Made by a program: the position numbers and the translations under genes. This document shows, one piece after another, positions 42,803-50,031 of a stretch of 64,000 nt of DNA (position 1 is the stretch's first letter; every line of letters begins with the position of its first letter). Source of the stretch: Mycolicibacterium neoaurum (lineage in GTDB: Bacteria; Actinomycetota; Actinomycetes; Mycobacteriales; Mycobacteriaceae); the NCBI RefSeq assembly GCF_036946495.1, contig NZ_JAQIIX010000002.1, positions 4,030,001 to 4,094,000 on the forward strand, in the 5' to 3' direction. Under the pieces are notes generated by a model. The model searched no databases, was not told the DNA's origin, and saw nothing but the letters and a program-made list of their open reading frames with translations.

Positions 42803-43565
42803 ACCTTTCGGTACTCAGCTAAGCCGCCCGATAGTCACCGACATTGCCTTCGCGGGCGAAGTCGAGCAGAGGCCGGGTCAGGACGGAGCTCCCCGCGCCG
42901 ATGTTCCCGACAGTCAGAAGCACTTTCACTCTGTAGCGCAGCTTGGCCTGACGGAGGAGCTGTAGGAATGGAGCGAATTTGCACGTCACTTCGGCGTGGT
43001 CGTGGTGCCCACGATCGGTCGCGTATCAGCTCACCGGTGACGGTTGCATTCGCGCGCAACGGAAGACGCAACGATCAGTATATGAGCGGCGCCGAAACAT
43101 CAACGGCCTCTCACTTCCGAGAGGGTTGATGACGTAGCCTATCGATACGCCACCGGGGTCGATCTCGATACCGACGTGGCACGGATGATCGCGCCTTACC
43201 GAAAGCAATCGTGGATGGCAGTGTGAAGTAATTCGGCGCCGCCGTCCTCACGTTCGTCACCGTCGGCGAGGATTTGAACGACCGCGACAAGCACAACATG
43301 CCGGCCAAGGTCCGCACCGGAACAGACGTGCCCGGGTCCCGCCTCCGGCCGCGGAGTTCCGCGGCGAGGGGAACCGAGGTCGTCGCTGATCAATGGTGCT
43401 CCACGTGTCCGCCGCACCCCGCAGTGATCGCCGAGAAGTCCACCGAGAGGTGGTGGTCGACGGGTTAACCTTGCAGATCGTCGGGTTGCCGAGGGTGTTC
43501 CCGGATGGCTAGGGGAGACCGTACAAGGTGTCCGTTACTCGCGAGCGACTGGCGGGCTGACCCCT
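42803..43565. other. No intact gene; degenerate sequence
   Basis: About 760 bp without a supportable gene on either strand. One short frame on the plus strand (43125-43226) reads like part of a protein (VDDVAYRYATGVDLDTDVA, then ARMIAPYRKQSW) but has no start and belongs to no family I recognise. I regard the stretch as decayed island DNA. Confidence 0.5.
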
Positions 43566-44360
43566 CTAGCCCGGCGGGGGCGTCGGCACGGGCGGCTGAA
43601 TCACCACAGTTGTTTTGTTGATGACCGTGGTGGGAGTGTAGTTGATAGTTTGGTTCACCGTGCCGCCATCGGACGGCTGTTGATTCAGAGTTGCTCGGTA
43701 CTGAAGAATTGTAATCAAAAACGTTATGAGAACGATGCACAGTTCGATGTAGACCACGATGTCAGAAGGCGTGCGCGGTCGCGCATTTGGCACCTCTAGC
43801 GATACCTGTTCGATCTTCTCCGCAGCCACCCCGGTCACCAGGTGGCCGGCTATCGCTGCCAGCTCGGCCAAACGCATCTGCATATGGCTGCCTAGTAGTT
43901 CGGGCATCTGTAGGCGCGCACGCTCGGTGATCGGCGCCAGCCGGCGTACGGTCTCGGCAACGTGCTTGTCCATGAGCGCCTGAAAGGGCGCCATGACCTT
44001 CTCTGTGTCAACTAGATGCGCAACCGGCAGCCTGGCTGTATCGGCCAAGATTCGGCCGATTTCCCGATGGAACGGTTCCAGCGCTTTGGCCATGTCGCGG
44101 TTCAAGAGATTCATTGCCGGCGCGTGATCGCGATTGAGATCGGCTAGAGATTTGACCAGTGAATTATGTGGCGCCGGATCTCCAAACAAGGCCAGATGTG
44201 TGGACGGCCGTCCAAGCTTTCCGAGGTGGTGCGCAGGTCCGCCGATCAATGACTCATGGATTGCGGTCGATATGGATTCAGCGGCGTGGCTCACATGCAC
44301 CTCCGGCAGGATGTCGATGAAGCCCAGTCTAAGGCGCACCGCCGACAGCTCGGCCTCCAC
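43566..44360 (-). CDS. Helical protein with C-terminal transmembrane helix and Thr/Pro tail (paralogue A)
   Basis: About 264 residues. Residues 1-195 are predicted to be mostly helical with Pro-marked breaks (MAKALEPFHREIGRILADTA, KVMAPFQALMDKHVAETVRRLAPI). One transmembrane helix lies near 203-222 (VVYIELCIVLITFLITIL). After it comes a polar tail of about 45 residues full of Thr/Asn/Val, ending PPVPTPPPG. The protein at 48197-49198 has the same layout and similar tail wording. No family recognised. The GTG at 44360 has a GGGGG upstream; a TTG at 44381 is in frame. Confidence 0.68.
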   Translation of the reverse strand: MEAELSAVRLRLGFIDILPEVHVSHAAESISTAIHESLIGGPAHHLGKLGRPSTHLALFGDPAPHNSLVKSLADLNRDHAPAMNLLNRDMAKALEPFHREIGRILADTARLPVAHLVDTEKVMAPFQALMDKHVAETVRRLAPITERARLQMPELLGSHMQMRLAELAAIAGHLVTGVAAEKIEQVSLEVPNARPRTPSDIVVYIELCIVLITFLITILQYRATLNQQPSDGGTVNQTINYTPTTVINKTTVVIQPPVPTPPPG

Positions 44361-44412
44361 TGACAGAATACCCCCGGCCAATGAATGACCTGGGTGTCGG
44401 GTGTGACAGCAA

Positions 44413-44646
44413 TTAGTGTGTGGTGCGCTCGATATGGTCGGTCAGTGCTACTGGCGTTGCGTAGACCTGTTCACCATTCCGGGCTTGGAACACGACCAGC
44501 GCGCCGTCCGTGGCGAAGCGGTCAGCCTCGATCTTAATCGGGTTCCGCTCGTTGAGCATGTACAGGTTGAAGCCGCCCACAGGACTATTACCTCCATCGT
44601 TGACGTTGGCCACCAACGGTAGTCGGCACGCCCGACAACGAAACAC
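44413..44646 (-). CDS. Hypothetical protein with CxxC (possibly N-terminally truncated)
   Basis: The C-terminal reading is protein-like: FRCRACRLPLVANVNDGG, then GGFNLYMLNERNPIKIEADRF and VVFQARNGEQVYATPV, a small beta-rich domain opening with a C-x2-C pair. The start is uncertain: a GTG at 44646 gives 77 residues, while the frame stays open upstream to about 44814, antisense to the phage capsid relic. The gene may have lost its true 5' end. Function unknown. Confidence 0.4.
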   Translation of the reverse strand: MFRCRACRLPLVANVNDGGNSPVGGFNLYMLNERNPIKIEADRFATDGALVVFQARNGEQVYATPVALTDHIERTTH

Positions 44647-44701
44647 GTCCGGCCATTGGATGTCCGGGAGTATTTGTGGCGACGAACTTTGAGCTAGGGC
44701 G

Positions 44702-44905
44702 CCCTCCTGTGAAGGCGGGCTGGCCACGGCGGTGATCGGCGACTGGAACTTCGCCAAGCTCTGGGTCCGCGAGGACATGCGTCTGGACACTGATTTCGGC
44801 GGCGAGCTGTTCACGAAGAACCAGTTCGTCCTCCGTGCCGAGATGCGCGTCGGCTGCGGCCCGCTGCGGCCGACTGCATTCCGCGCCGTCGACCTGACTG
44901 CCTAA
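44702..44905 (+). pseudogene. Remnant of an HK97-type phage major capsid gene (C-terminal end)
   Basis: The frame reads ATAVIGDWNFAKLWVREDM, then LFTKNQFVLRAEMRVGCG, and ends at TAA 44903-44905. The order (AVIGDW, VREDM, the FxxNQFVLRAEMRVG strand, a final AFRAVDL) is what the last 60 residues of HK97-family capsid proteins look like. Everything before is missing. This is direct evidence that a prophage once occupied the site. Family assignment is from recognition of the pattern, not from a search. Confidence 0.65.
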
Positions 44906-45072
44906 TGCTGGATGACGACGGCCGCGACTACGTCGATATCGCGGATTGCGCGAAGCGTATGAACATCAGCGAAAAGCAGGTGCGCGCCCTCGTGTGTCGT
45001 CGCGTGCTGCGCGCCGTGAGCTACGGCCTACGGGTAGAGCCCGCCATCATCAGCGGAGCGGTCAAACCGTAG
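44905..45072 (+). CDS. Small HTH_17-like DNA-binding protein
   Basis: A 55-residue protein whose ATG overlaps the capsid relic's TAA by one base. Residues 9-45 (YVDIADCAKRMNISEKQVRALV followed by RRVLRAVSYGLRVEP) match the winged excisionase/MerR-like helix-turn-helix used by small phage regulators. In phages such a gene right after capsid can also be a structural adaptor, but the HTH pattern is clear. It is followed by a long hairpin. Whether it is still expressed is unknown. Confidence 0.55.
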   Translation: MLDDDGRDYVDIADCAKRMNISEKQVRALVCRRVLRAVSYGLRVEPAIISGAVKP

Positions 45073-45091
45073 AACGGCAAAGCGGCGGGTA

Positions 45092-45140
45092 GTGATGGCA
45101 CCACCCCTTTGGTCTTGAGACCCTGGGGTGGTGCCATCAC
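45092..45140. terminator. Long perfect hairpin between convergent genes
   Basis: GTGATGGCACCACCCC at 45092-45107 pairs perfectly with its complement at 45125-45140, a 16-bp stem. The 17-base loop itself contains GGTCT-TG-AGACC. It follows the HTH gene by 20 bp and lies before the end of a minus-strand relic, so it can serve both directions. There is no T-run, so termination would be of the U-less type proposed for actinobacteria. Confidence 0.65.
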
Positions 45141-45147
45141 CGTATTC

Positions 45148-45282
45148 CTAAAGGCGCGTCATCCCGTAGATCTGCAGAAGCAAAGCAGCGCCCGTAATCG
45201 CTGCACCGATTGTGCTGCCAGTGTGGGGCTATAGCCCGATTGCACTGACGCAGGCTGCCACTGAAAGTGTTGACACGCCCAT
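45148..45282 (-). pseudogene. Small hydrophobic protein with an in-frame stop
   Basis: From ATG 45282 the frame reads MGVSTLSVAACVSAIGL, then a TAG, then in the same frame PHTGSTIGAAITGAALLLQIY and a final stop at 45148. Removing the TAG gives a 44-residue protein with two hydrophobic segments, in keeping with tiny phage membrane proteins. As it stands it is broken. Confidence 0.35.
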
Positions 45283-45495
45283 GATGGCTCCGGTTCGCCG
45301 CCTAGTTGGCGCGCGTCCGTGCTGGTCGTCGTTGGGGTCCTCAGAGACCATTTAATGGTCCTCTCGTCGATCCTTTGCCGGTTCAGAGAGGGTTTGAGAT
45401 TACGCCCGTGTAAACCTGGACGCGCCATGTCAACCGGCGCAACAGGTTACGTGCCGGTGAACTCTCGCCACGGGAGTCAACTCCGCGCGATTCGA

Positions 45496-45663
45496 TCAGT
45501 CGTCGCGCTCGCTCTCGCACTCCTGGCAGCACATCTCAGAAACCTGCGTGTCGTACGGCTCTGCTCGCTGCAGGACGTAGAACTCGCTGTAGTGAAATCC
45601 GATGCGTGCGCCGCGCTTGCAGACTCGGTTCGTCCAGCGGGTGTACTGCTTTGTGGACGACAT
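45496..45663 (-). CDS. Hypothetical 55-residue Cys-rich protein
   Basis: A small protein beginning MSSTKQYTRWTNRVCKRG and ending SEMCCQECESERDD. The three C-terminal cysteines plus one upstream could bind a metal. GAAAGGGGCGAGG precedes the ATG at 45663. The frame stays open upstream to 45816, but only this start has a ribosome binding site. Function unknown. Confidence 0.42.
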   Translation of the reverse strand: MSSTKQYTRWTNRVCKRGARIGFHYSEFYVLQRAEPYDTQVSEMCCQECESERDD

Positions 45664-45847
45664 CCTCGCCCCTTTCGTCACGATGGTGGATAGTGACTTC
45701 GACTGGGCGAGGTTCGAAGATTCATCAACGGTACAACTGAGGTCCGACAATATGCTGCGGGCGCGCCGTTCCGGTTCGGTGTCGGTTGCCACCGCTACCA
45801 TTCCGGCCATGAACACATTCCTTCGATGATGCGGCGGCGGGTTTGGG

Positions 45848-46666
45848 CTAGTTCGCCAGGATGCTGGCGACGAGGTTGACGAACGCAGAGCAGGTGATCA
45901 AGAAGTACTGCGCGATTGGCTGGTCGGGATCGGAAGTGCCGTCGCGGAGCGCATGGCGGATCCCGCCGCTATCGCTCGTGTAGCCGTAGATTCGCTTCCA
46001 CCCTTCGATCAAGGCTGGATGAAGCGGATTGGTGCTGCCGCGCTGGACCGCGCTCAATGCCTCGGCGAGCGTCCCATTATCCCTGCCGGCGAGGGCCTGG
46101 GCTGCTGCCTCTGCGGCCGACATTGCTTCGTGAATCACTTTGGCGTAGTTGGGGTTATCTCGTACTGAGTGCAACTCGACGGCACGCTTGATATGCCTGC
46201 GGGCACTCTCCAGAGGCGAATGGGCAGCTTCTAACACGGAGGCCACTTCTTCGGTGCTCGTAACCGGCACGACCTGGGTATCGATCACGCGGTAGCCCAC
46301 TCGGTTGAGCGTGAACAGAAAGTTCACTTGTTCGAGAAGGTTCGTGCGGTCCTCGGTTCGTTGAACGACGAACTCGATCAGATCCAGTATCTCGTACCAC
46401 TCACCTTCGATGACCAGGCGGCGCATCTCCCGGTAGAACGGTGTCTCGCCGAAATGGTGCCTGTCCTTTCCTAAATGAACTGCCCAGATCACGTCTTGCT
46501 CGACGGGCATGTACCGGGCCTCCAGCAGCTTCGGAACAACAAACATGTTCCAGAGATCCATGCGAGTGCGTTCGTCTAGCGACTCGGTCTGGACGATCGG
46601 TTCAAACGGTCTGAACCCGCGCCGTTCCGAAAACGTTGGCCTACGTCCTCCATCGTCGTCCGTCAC
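45848..46666 (-). CDS. AbiJ-like abortive infection protein (AbiJ_NTD4 plus HEPN-type C-terminus)
   Basis: A 272-residue protein. Residues 9-45 (PTFSERRGFRPFEPIVQTES, then LDERTRMDLWNMF) and the later VIEGEWYEILDLIEFVVQ match the AbiJ N-terminal domain 4. The C-terminal half has a HEPN-type helical pattern: RDNPNYAKVIHEAMSAAEAAA, ALIEGWKRIYGYTSDSGGIR and ITCSAFVNLVASIL. An RX4H sequence is visible in IKRAVELHS, the motif used by many HEPN RNases, but whether it is catalytic is uncertain. Such proteins stop phage spread by disabling the infected cell. GTG start at 46666. It lies alone, next to the IS3 element. Confidence 0.78.
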   Translation of the reverse strand: MTDDDGGRRPTFSERRGFRPFEPIVQTESLDERTRMDLWNMFVVPKLLEARYMPVEQDVIWAVHLGKDRHHFGETPFYREMRRLVIEGEWYEILDLIEFVVQRTEDRTNLLEQVNFLFTLNRVGYRVIDTQVVPVTSTEEVASVLEAAHSPLESARRHIKRAVELHSVRDNPNYAKVIHEAMSAAEAAAQALAGRDNGTLAEALSAVQRGSTNPLHPALIEGWKRIYGYTSDSGGIRHALRDGTSDPDQPIAQYFLITCSAFVNLVASILAN

Positions 46667-46809
46667 TGCGCAGCCCCCGTCGTCGTCTTCGGTTGATCAG
46701 TCGACGGTGATTATTGAGCGATCGGCGAGGGGTGTTTGCAGAACTGGCTAATCGAGAGCACGGTCACACGGGACTGCCCCGGGTTCAGTTGACTCGCGGG
46801 GTGTGAACT

Positions 46810-47676
46810 TCAGGCCGCGGTTGCGACCGGTGTGTGGAGCAGTTCGAACTCTATCGGGGTGAGCCTGCCGAGGGCGCGTTGTCGCCGGCGTCGGTGGTAA
46901 GTCCGTTCGATCCAGGTCACGATTGCCAGGCGTAGTTCGGCTCGGGTGGCCCAGCGTCGCCGGTCAAGTACGTTGCGTTGCAGCAAGGCGAAGAACGACT
47001 CCATAGCGGCGTTGTCCCCGCAGGCACCGACGCGTCCCATTGATCCATGTAAACCGTTGTGCGACAGCGCGTGGACGAATTTTCTGGATCGAAATTGACT
47101 GCCTCTGTCAGTGTGAACGATGGTCGCGACAGGTGAGCGCAGAGCCACGGCGTGATCGAGGGCGGCCACGGCCAACGAAGACTTCATCCGTGAGTCGATC
47201 GAGTAGCCCACGATGCGGTTGGAGTAGACGTCTTTGATGGCGCACAGGTAGAGCTTGCCCTCGTCGGTGCGGTGTTCGGTGATGTCGGCCAGCCAGACCT
47301 GGTCGGCAGCGTGGGCGCTGAACCGACGTTGCACGAGGTCGTCATGCACCGGCGGTCCGGATCGACGGTTCAGCCCTCGCTTCTTGGCGAAGATCGACCA
47401 GATCCGCTCCTGGGAACACAGCCGGGCGACACGGTTCTCGCCGGCGATGATTCCGCGCCCGGGTAGCTCATCAGCGATGAACCGGTAGCCGAAAGCTGGA
47501 TCGTCGGCGTGGATGTCGCGGGCCGCGTTGATCAGATGTGCGTCGTCCCAATCCCGCTGCGAGACCGGTGCTTTGCGCCATTTGTAGAACGCCTGGGTCG
47601 AGAATCCCAGGACCCGGCAGGTCACCGTGACGGGCACGCCGTCCGCGGCAAGGTCGAGGACCAGCGGGTACATCAT
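46810..47676 (-). CDS. IS3-family transposase OrfB (DDE integrase)
   Basis: A 288-residue catalytic subunit. The DDE triad is visible: WLADITE (first Asp), VHTDRGSQFRS (second Asp) and GDNAAMESFFALLQRN (Glu), followed by the typical R(R)RWATRAELRLAIVTWIERTYHRRRR. The N-terminus has the HTH-like region CRVLGFSTQAFYKWRK. It overlaps OrfA by 4 bp (ATGA), so production of the OrfAB fusion would need frameshifting near CCCAAAATGATG; separate coupled translation is also possible. No disabling mutation seen. Confidence 0.92.
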   Translation of the reverse strand: MMYPLVLDLAADGVPVTVTCRVLGFSTQAFYKWRKAPVSQRDWDDAHLINAARDIHADDPAFGYRFIADELPGRGIIAGENRVARLCSQERIWSIFAKKRGLNRRSGPPVHDDLVQRRFSAHAADQVWLADITEHRTDEGKLYLCAIKDVYSNRIVGYSIDSRMKSSLAVAALDHAVALRSPVATIVHTDRGSQFRSRKFVHALSHNGLHGSMGRVGACGDNAAMESFFALLQRNVLDRRRWATRAELRLAIVTWIERTYHRRRRQRALGRLTPIEFELLHTPVATAA

Positions 47677-47969
47677 TTTGGGTTGGCGTCCCGCGACAGA
47701 TATCCGACTGCGCGGCGCATCACCTCGGCCTCTTGCTCGAGGAGTTTGATGCGCTTGTGCGCCTCGCGCAGTTGCGCAGCCATGTCCTCAGCATTGGCCG
47801 GTGAGGCGGGCTGGCTGCGGCCGTCCTCCCGGTCGGCGATTTTGAGCCAGCGGTGCAGGCAGGCCTCCGAGATGCCGAAGTCCTTGGCGATCTGGCGCAA
47901 CGGCGCCTCGCCCTTGCGGGCCACGGCGATGACGTCGGCTCTGAACTCGGCAGGAAACGGTGTCGGCAC
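47673..47969 (-). CDS. IS3-family transposase OrfA (DNA-binding)
   Basis: A 98-residue protein with a helix-turn-helix (FPAEFRADVIAVARKGEAPL, then RQIAKDFGISEACLHRWLKIA), and a leucine-zipper-like coiled coil (MAAQLREAHKRIKLLEQEAEVMRRAVGYL) for dimerisation, the usual OrfA design. It binds the terminal repeats. The length is normal and the frame intact. Confidence 0.92.
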   Translation of the reverse strand: MPTPFPAEFRADVIAVARKGEAPLRQIAKDFGISEACLHRWLKIADREDGRSQPASPANAEDMAAQLREAHKRIKLLEQEAEVMRRAVGYLSRDANPK

Positions 47970-48006
47970 GAGATTGATCCTTCCAGCAAGGACGAATCCT
48001 CACAGG

Positions 48007-48099
48007 TCAGGAGTCAACCAAACTGGGGTCAGTCCCAACCGACTCCCGCATATCTTGAATCTTCTTCGCCATGGTGGCGAGGCCGTCCGAGAACGCCAT
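48007..48099 (-). pseudogene. 5' end of a gene cut by the IS (HsdR_N-like)
   Basis: ATG 48099, preceded by GGGGGAG, encodes MAFSDGLATMAKKIQDMRES and VGT before the frame enters the IS repeat and stops at 48007. This beginning resembles the first 25 residues of proteins with a type I restriction R-subunit-like N-terminal domain, in which a TEEATKNA motif normally follows at exactly the breakpoint. No remainder of the gene is seen on the other side of the IS. The identification rests on a short stretch and is tentative. Confidence 0.45.
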
Positions 48100-48196
48100 T
48101 CGTGAATCTCCCCCTAGATAGTTAGCTCTAGCGGCAAACTCTAAATGACGAAGGCGACAACGCGGAGCAGTTTCGGGTTCGCACCGATGGGCCGCC

Positions 48197-49198
48197 CTAC
48201 GGGACCGGCGGGGGTGGAGACTGAACTGTCGGCGGCGGTGTCGGCACGACGGTGATGTTCGTGACGTGTGTAGGGCCGTTGTTGATGGTCACCTGGCCGG
48301 GGGTGTCGTGCTGAGTTGGTGGCTGTGGCGGATTCTGTGGACCCAAGATCAACACGCAGAGCGGGATTAGCACTACTGCTAGGCCGATTATCGCCGAAAG
48401 CAGATTGATGTAGGCGTTCAGCCGGTCAGGGGTGGTGCGACCCGTCGAATCTGACAGCGCTGCGGATGCTTGCTTGACTACGTCGGCGAGCACCGTAGGC
48501 AGGATGTCGGCGACGGCGGCCGCATGTCGACGAACCTCGTCGCTCGGCGGGATGGAAGAGTTTGCAAGAGAAGTGATCTCGTGCAGCAACTCTTCGCCGG
48601 GTAGCGAGATCGTTTGCGCCATCTCGGCCAGTTCGATTAGGTCGCGCTGCGTAGGGGCAAATGCTTTGGCCATGTCGGCTAGTTGGCGATGGAGGTCTTC
48701 CTGAACCGGCATGACGACCTTGGCCATGTCGGCTAGTTGGCGATGGAGGTCTTCCTGAACCGGCATGACGACCTTGGCCATGTCGGCTAGTTGGCGATGG
48801 AGGTCTTCCTGAACCGGCATGACGACCTTGGCCATGTCGGCTAGTTGGCGATGGAGGTCTTCCTGAACCGGCATGACGACCTTGGCCATGTCGGCTAGTT
48901 GGCGATGGAGGTCTTTGTGCACGGGTAGGACGACGCTGGCTGCGCTAGCGGCCAGGTCGCCGATCTGACGTTGCATCTCTTCGAAGACCGGCATAGCCAG
49001 CAACGCCGTATCGGCTAGTTGTTGGAGGTCGTCGTGGATCGGCATGACCACTTTCGCCATTTCGGCTAGTTGGCGATGGACCGGTTCTAGCTCGCTGTCC
49101 AGATTGGGTATGGACGACCGGATTGTTTCCCGCACGCCTGGAGTTGCCATGACGGATTCGCGAATCGCTGTCTTCTGGCTCTGAGTGAGCTCGGGCAC
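48197..49198 (-). CDS. 18-residue-repeat helical protein with C-terminal transmembrane helix and Thr/Pro tail (paralogue B)
   Basis: A 333-residue protein. Residues ~45-175 consist of an 18-residue unit, DLHRQLADMAKVVMPVQE, four times almost without change plus degenerate copies on both sides (LEPVHRQLAEMAKVVMPIHD). A further helical part follows, one transmembrane helix near 272-292 (LLSAIIGLAVVLIPLCVLIL), and a tail of 40 residues (TINNGPTHVTNITVV then PPPP). Eighteen residues equal five alpha-helical turns, so successive units keep the same face. GTG start with GGAGGT upstream. Same design as the 43566-44360 protein. Function unknown. Confidence 0.75.
   Translation of the reverse strand: MPELTQSQKTAIRESVMATPGVRETIRSSIPNLDSELEPVHRQLAEMAKVVMPIHDDLQQLADTALLAMPVFEEMQRQIGDLAASAASVVLPVHKDLHRQLADMAKVVMPVQEDLHRQLADMAKVVMPVQEDLHRQLADMAKVVMPVQEDLHRQLADMAKVVMPVQEDLHRQLADMAKAFAPTQRDLIELAEMAQTISLPGEELLHEITSLANSSIPPSDEVRRHAAAVADILPTVLADVVKQASAALSDSTGRTTPDRLNAYINLLSAIIGLAVVLIPLCVLILGPQNPPQPPTQHDTPGQVTINNGPTHVTNITVVPTPPPTVQSPPPPVP
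48668..48915. repeat. 54-bp tandem repeat inside a coding region
   Basis: Units begin at 48668, 48722, 48776 and 48830 with identical sequence, then a fifth that diverges after about 48915. The period is 54 bp, 18 codons, so changes in copy number keep the frame. Identity at the DNA level, including third codon positions, points to recent expansion. Confidence 0.95.
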
Positions 49199-49404
49199 CT
49201 GGCACCTCCGGCCGCTGATCTATAACACTCCAACTTAACGTCTTGCAGCGACATTCTCATCAAGCCACGCCGGGTAGCTCGGTGTAGCACCACCAATTCG
49301 GCTCAGCACCACCAGGGAGCCCGCCTCACACTGGCGGTGCTCGCCCTCAGCGCGCGCCATGGCCCGGGCGGTAGGCCCGCGACCGGCGAATAGGGTATTG
49401 AGCC
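49199..49404. other. Gap with one doubtful small frame
   Basis: Holds the ribosome binding site of the repeat protein (GGAGGT at about 49205) and the upstream region of the 49405 gene. A 41-residue frame on the minus strand (49360-49235, MARAEGEHRQCEAGSLVV...) overlaps nothing but has no recognisable features; I do not call it a gene. Confidence 0.4.
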
Positions 49405-49653
49405 GTGAACGAACAAGACTGGGTCGACCGCATTCTGACGATTGCCGGCGCGAGCCTCGAGGACCTAGAGACCGCAAAGCTATTGGTGGGCAAGGACACC
49501 ATCGCCGCGGAGATTGCTGAAGGCGAAGCGGTGCAACGCCTTGTGCAGCTTGAGGCCTTACAGATTCGTCGCGCCGCGGGTGGAGAAGACTACGAAATTG
49601 CGAAGCTCGGTAAGGGTCCAGGCTTCAAGAACTGGCCTGTGCAGAACGACTAG
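49405..49653 (+). CDS. Hypothetical 82-residue protein
   Basis: A small, acidic, mostly helical protein (MNEQDWVDRILTIAGASLED, EIAEGEAVQRLVQLEALQIRR) from a GTG start. No family recognised. It is the only plus-strand gene between the repeat protein and the tRNA-side operon. Confidence 0.5.
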   Translation: MNEQDWVDRILTIAGASLEDLETAKLLVGKDTIAAEIAEGEAVQRLVQLEALQIRRAAGGEDYEIAKLGKGPGFKNWPVQND

Positions 49654-49718
49654 GCGACAGGCAACGAAGGGCCACCCCGGCCGTAGGGGCTACCGGGCTG
49701 GCTCTCTTCATGGTGACT

Positions 49719-49856
49719 CTAGGTCGTCGGCGGATCGGCCGGCCGCACCAATTCGGAGCCTTCCGCCTCATCTGCCGGGACCTCAAAGAGCCAACTGATC
49801 GCCTTCCACTGCGTTGGCGTCAGTATGACCTCGTTCGTTCCATCCATGTTGGTCAC
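49719..49856 (-). CDS. Small hypothetical protein, end of the tRNA-side operon
   Basis: GTG 49856 to TAG 49719 encodes 45 residues starting MTNMDGTNEVILTPTQWKAI and continuing SWLFEVPADEAEG. The frame upstream also reads in a protein-like way (FCFRCGYPSRHHGGLTVTN) but has no start codon, so the N-terminus may be longer or altered. Last of five small minus-strand genes. No family recognised. Confidence 0.45.
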   Translation of the reverse strand: MTNMDGTNEVILTPTQWKAISWLFEVPADEAEGSELVRPADPPTT

Positions 49857-49908
49857 GGTAAGCCCGCCGTGGTGTCGAGATGGGTAGCCACACCGAAAGC
49901 AGAAGCCA

Positions 49909-50031
49909 TCATTGGAACGCTCGCCAGATTGCCGCGATGCTCCACGCGATGATGTAGCAGACGGCCACCGTCACCTGCACGACGGCAATAAGCACGAGCA
50001 GGAACACCACGCCGAGCATAAGGAGAATCAC
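49909..50031 (-). CDS. Tiny single-pass membrane protein
   Basis: 40 residues, nearly all one hydrophobic helix: VILLMLGVVFLLVLIAVVQV, then TVAVCYIIAWSIAAIW. The GTG at 50031 overlaps the stop of the upstream gene by 3 bases (GTGA), which is what makes me accept this short frame. A phage-type membrane peptide is likely; function unknown. Confidence 0.55.
   Translation of the reverse strand: MILLMLGVVFLLVLIAVVQVTVAVCYIIAWSIAAIWRAFQ

Larger units (their letters stand above)
46770..48036 (-). mobile_element. IS3-family insertion sequence
   Basis: About 1.27 kb with two overlapping transposase genes on the minus strand. Terminal inverted repeats: GGGACTG...TTGACTC at 46770-46795 and its reverse complement at 48011-48036, 21 of 26 bases matching. 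I cannot see a target-site duplication next to these ends; the outermost GGGAC/GTCCC may belong to the element or be chance. The right end sits inside another gene's 5' part. Confidence 0.85.

Noticed and set aside
43111..43468. Several 60-75 codon frames in the 42.8-43.5 kb gap
   Set aside because: None has a start signal, family pattern or supportive context.
45159..45428. 89-codon minus-strand frame
   Set aside because: Basic low-complexity reading that overlaps the hydrophobic relic at 45148-45282 in another frame; no start signal.
45319..45693. 124-codon plus-strand frame in the island
   Set aside because: No ribosome binding site or family pattern, and it overlaps the better supported minus-strand gene at 45496-45663.
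48668..48915. Regular repeats considered as a CRISPR array
   Set aside because: Units are contiguous without spacers, have a 54-bp period and lie in a coding frame; no cas genes are near.
49710..49952. 80-codon plus-strand frame
   Set aside because: Antisense to the small minus-strand operon, which has stop/start overlaps in its favour.
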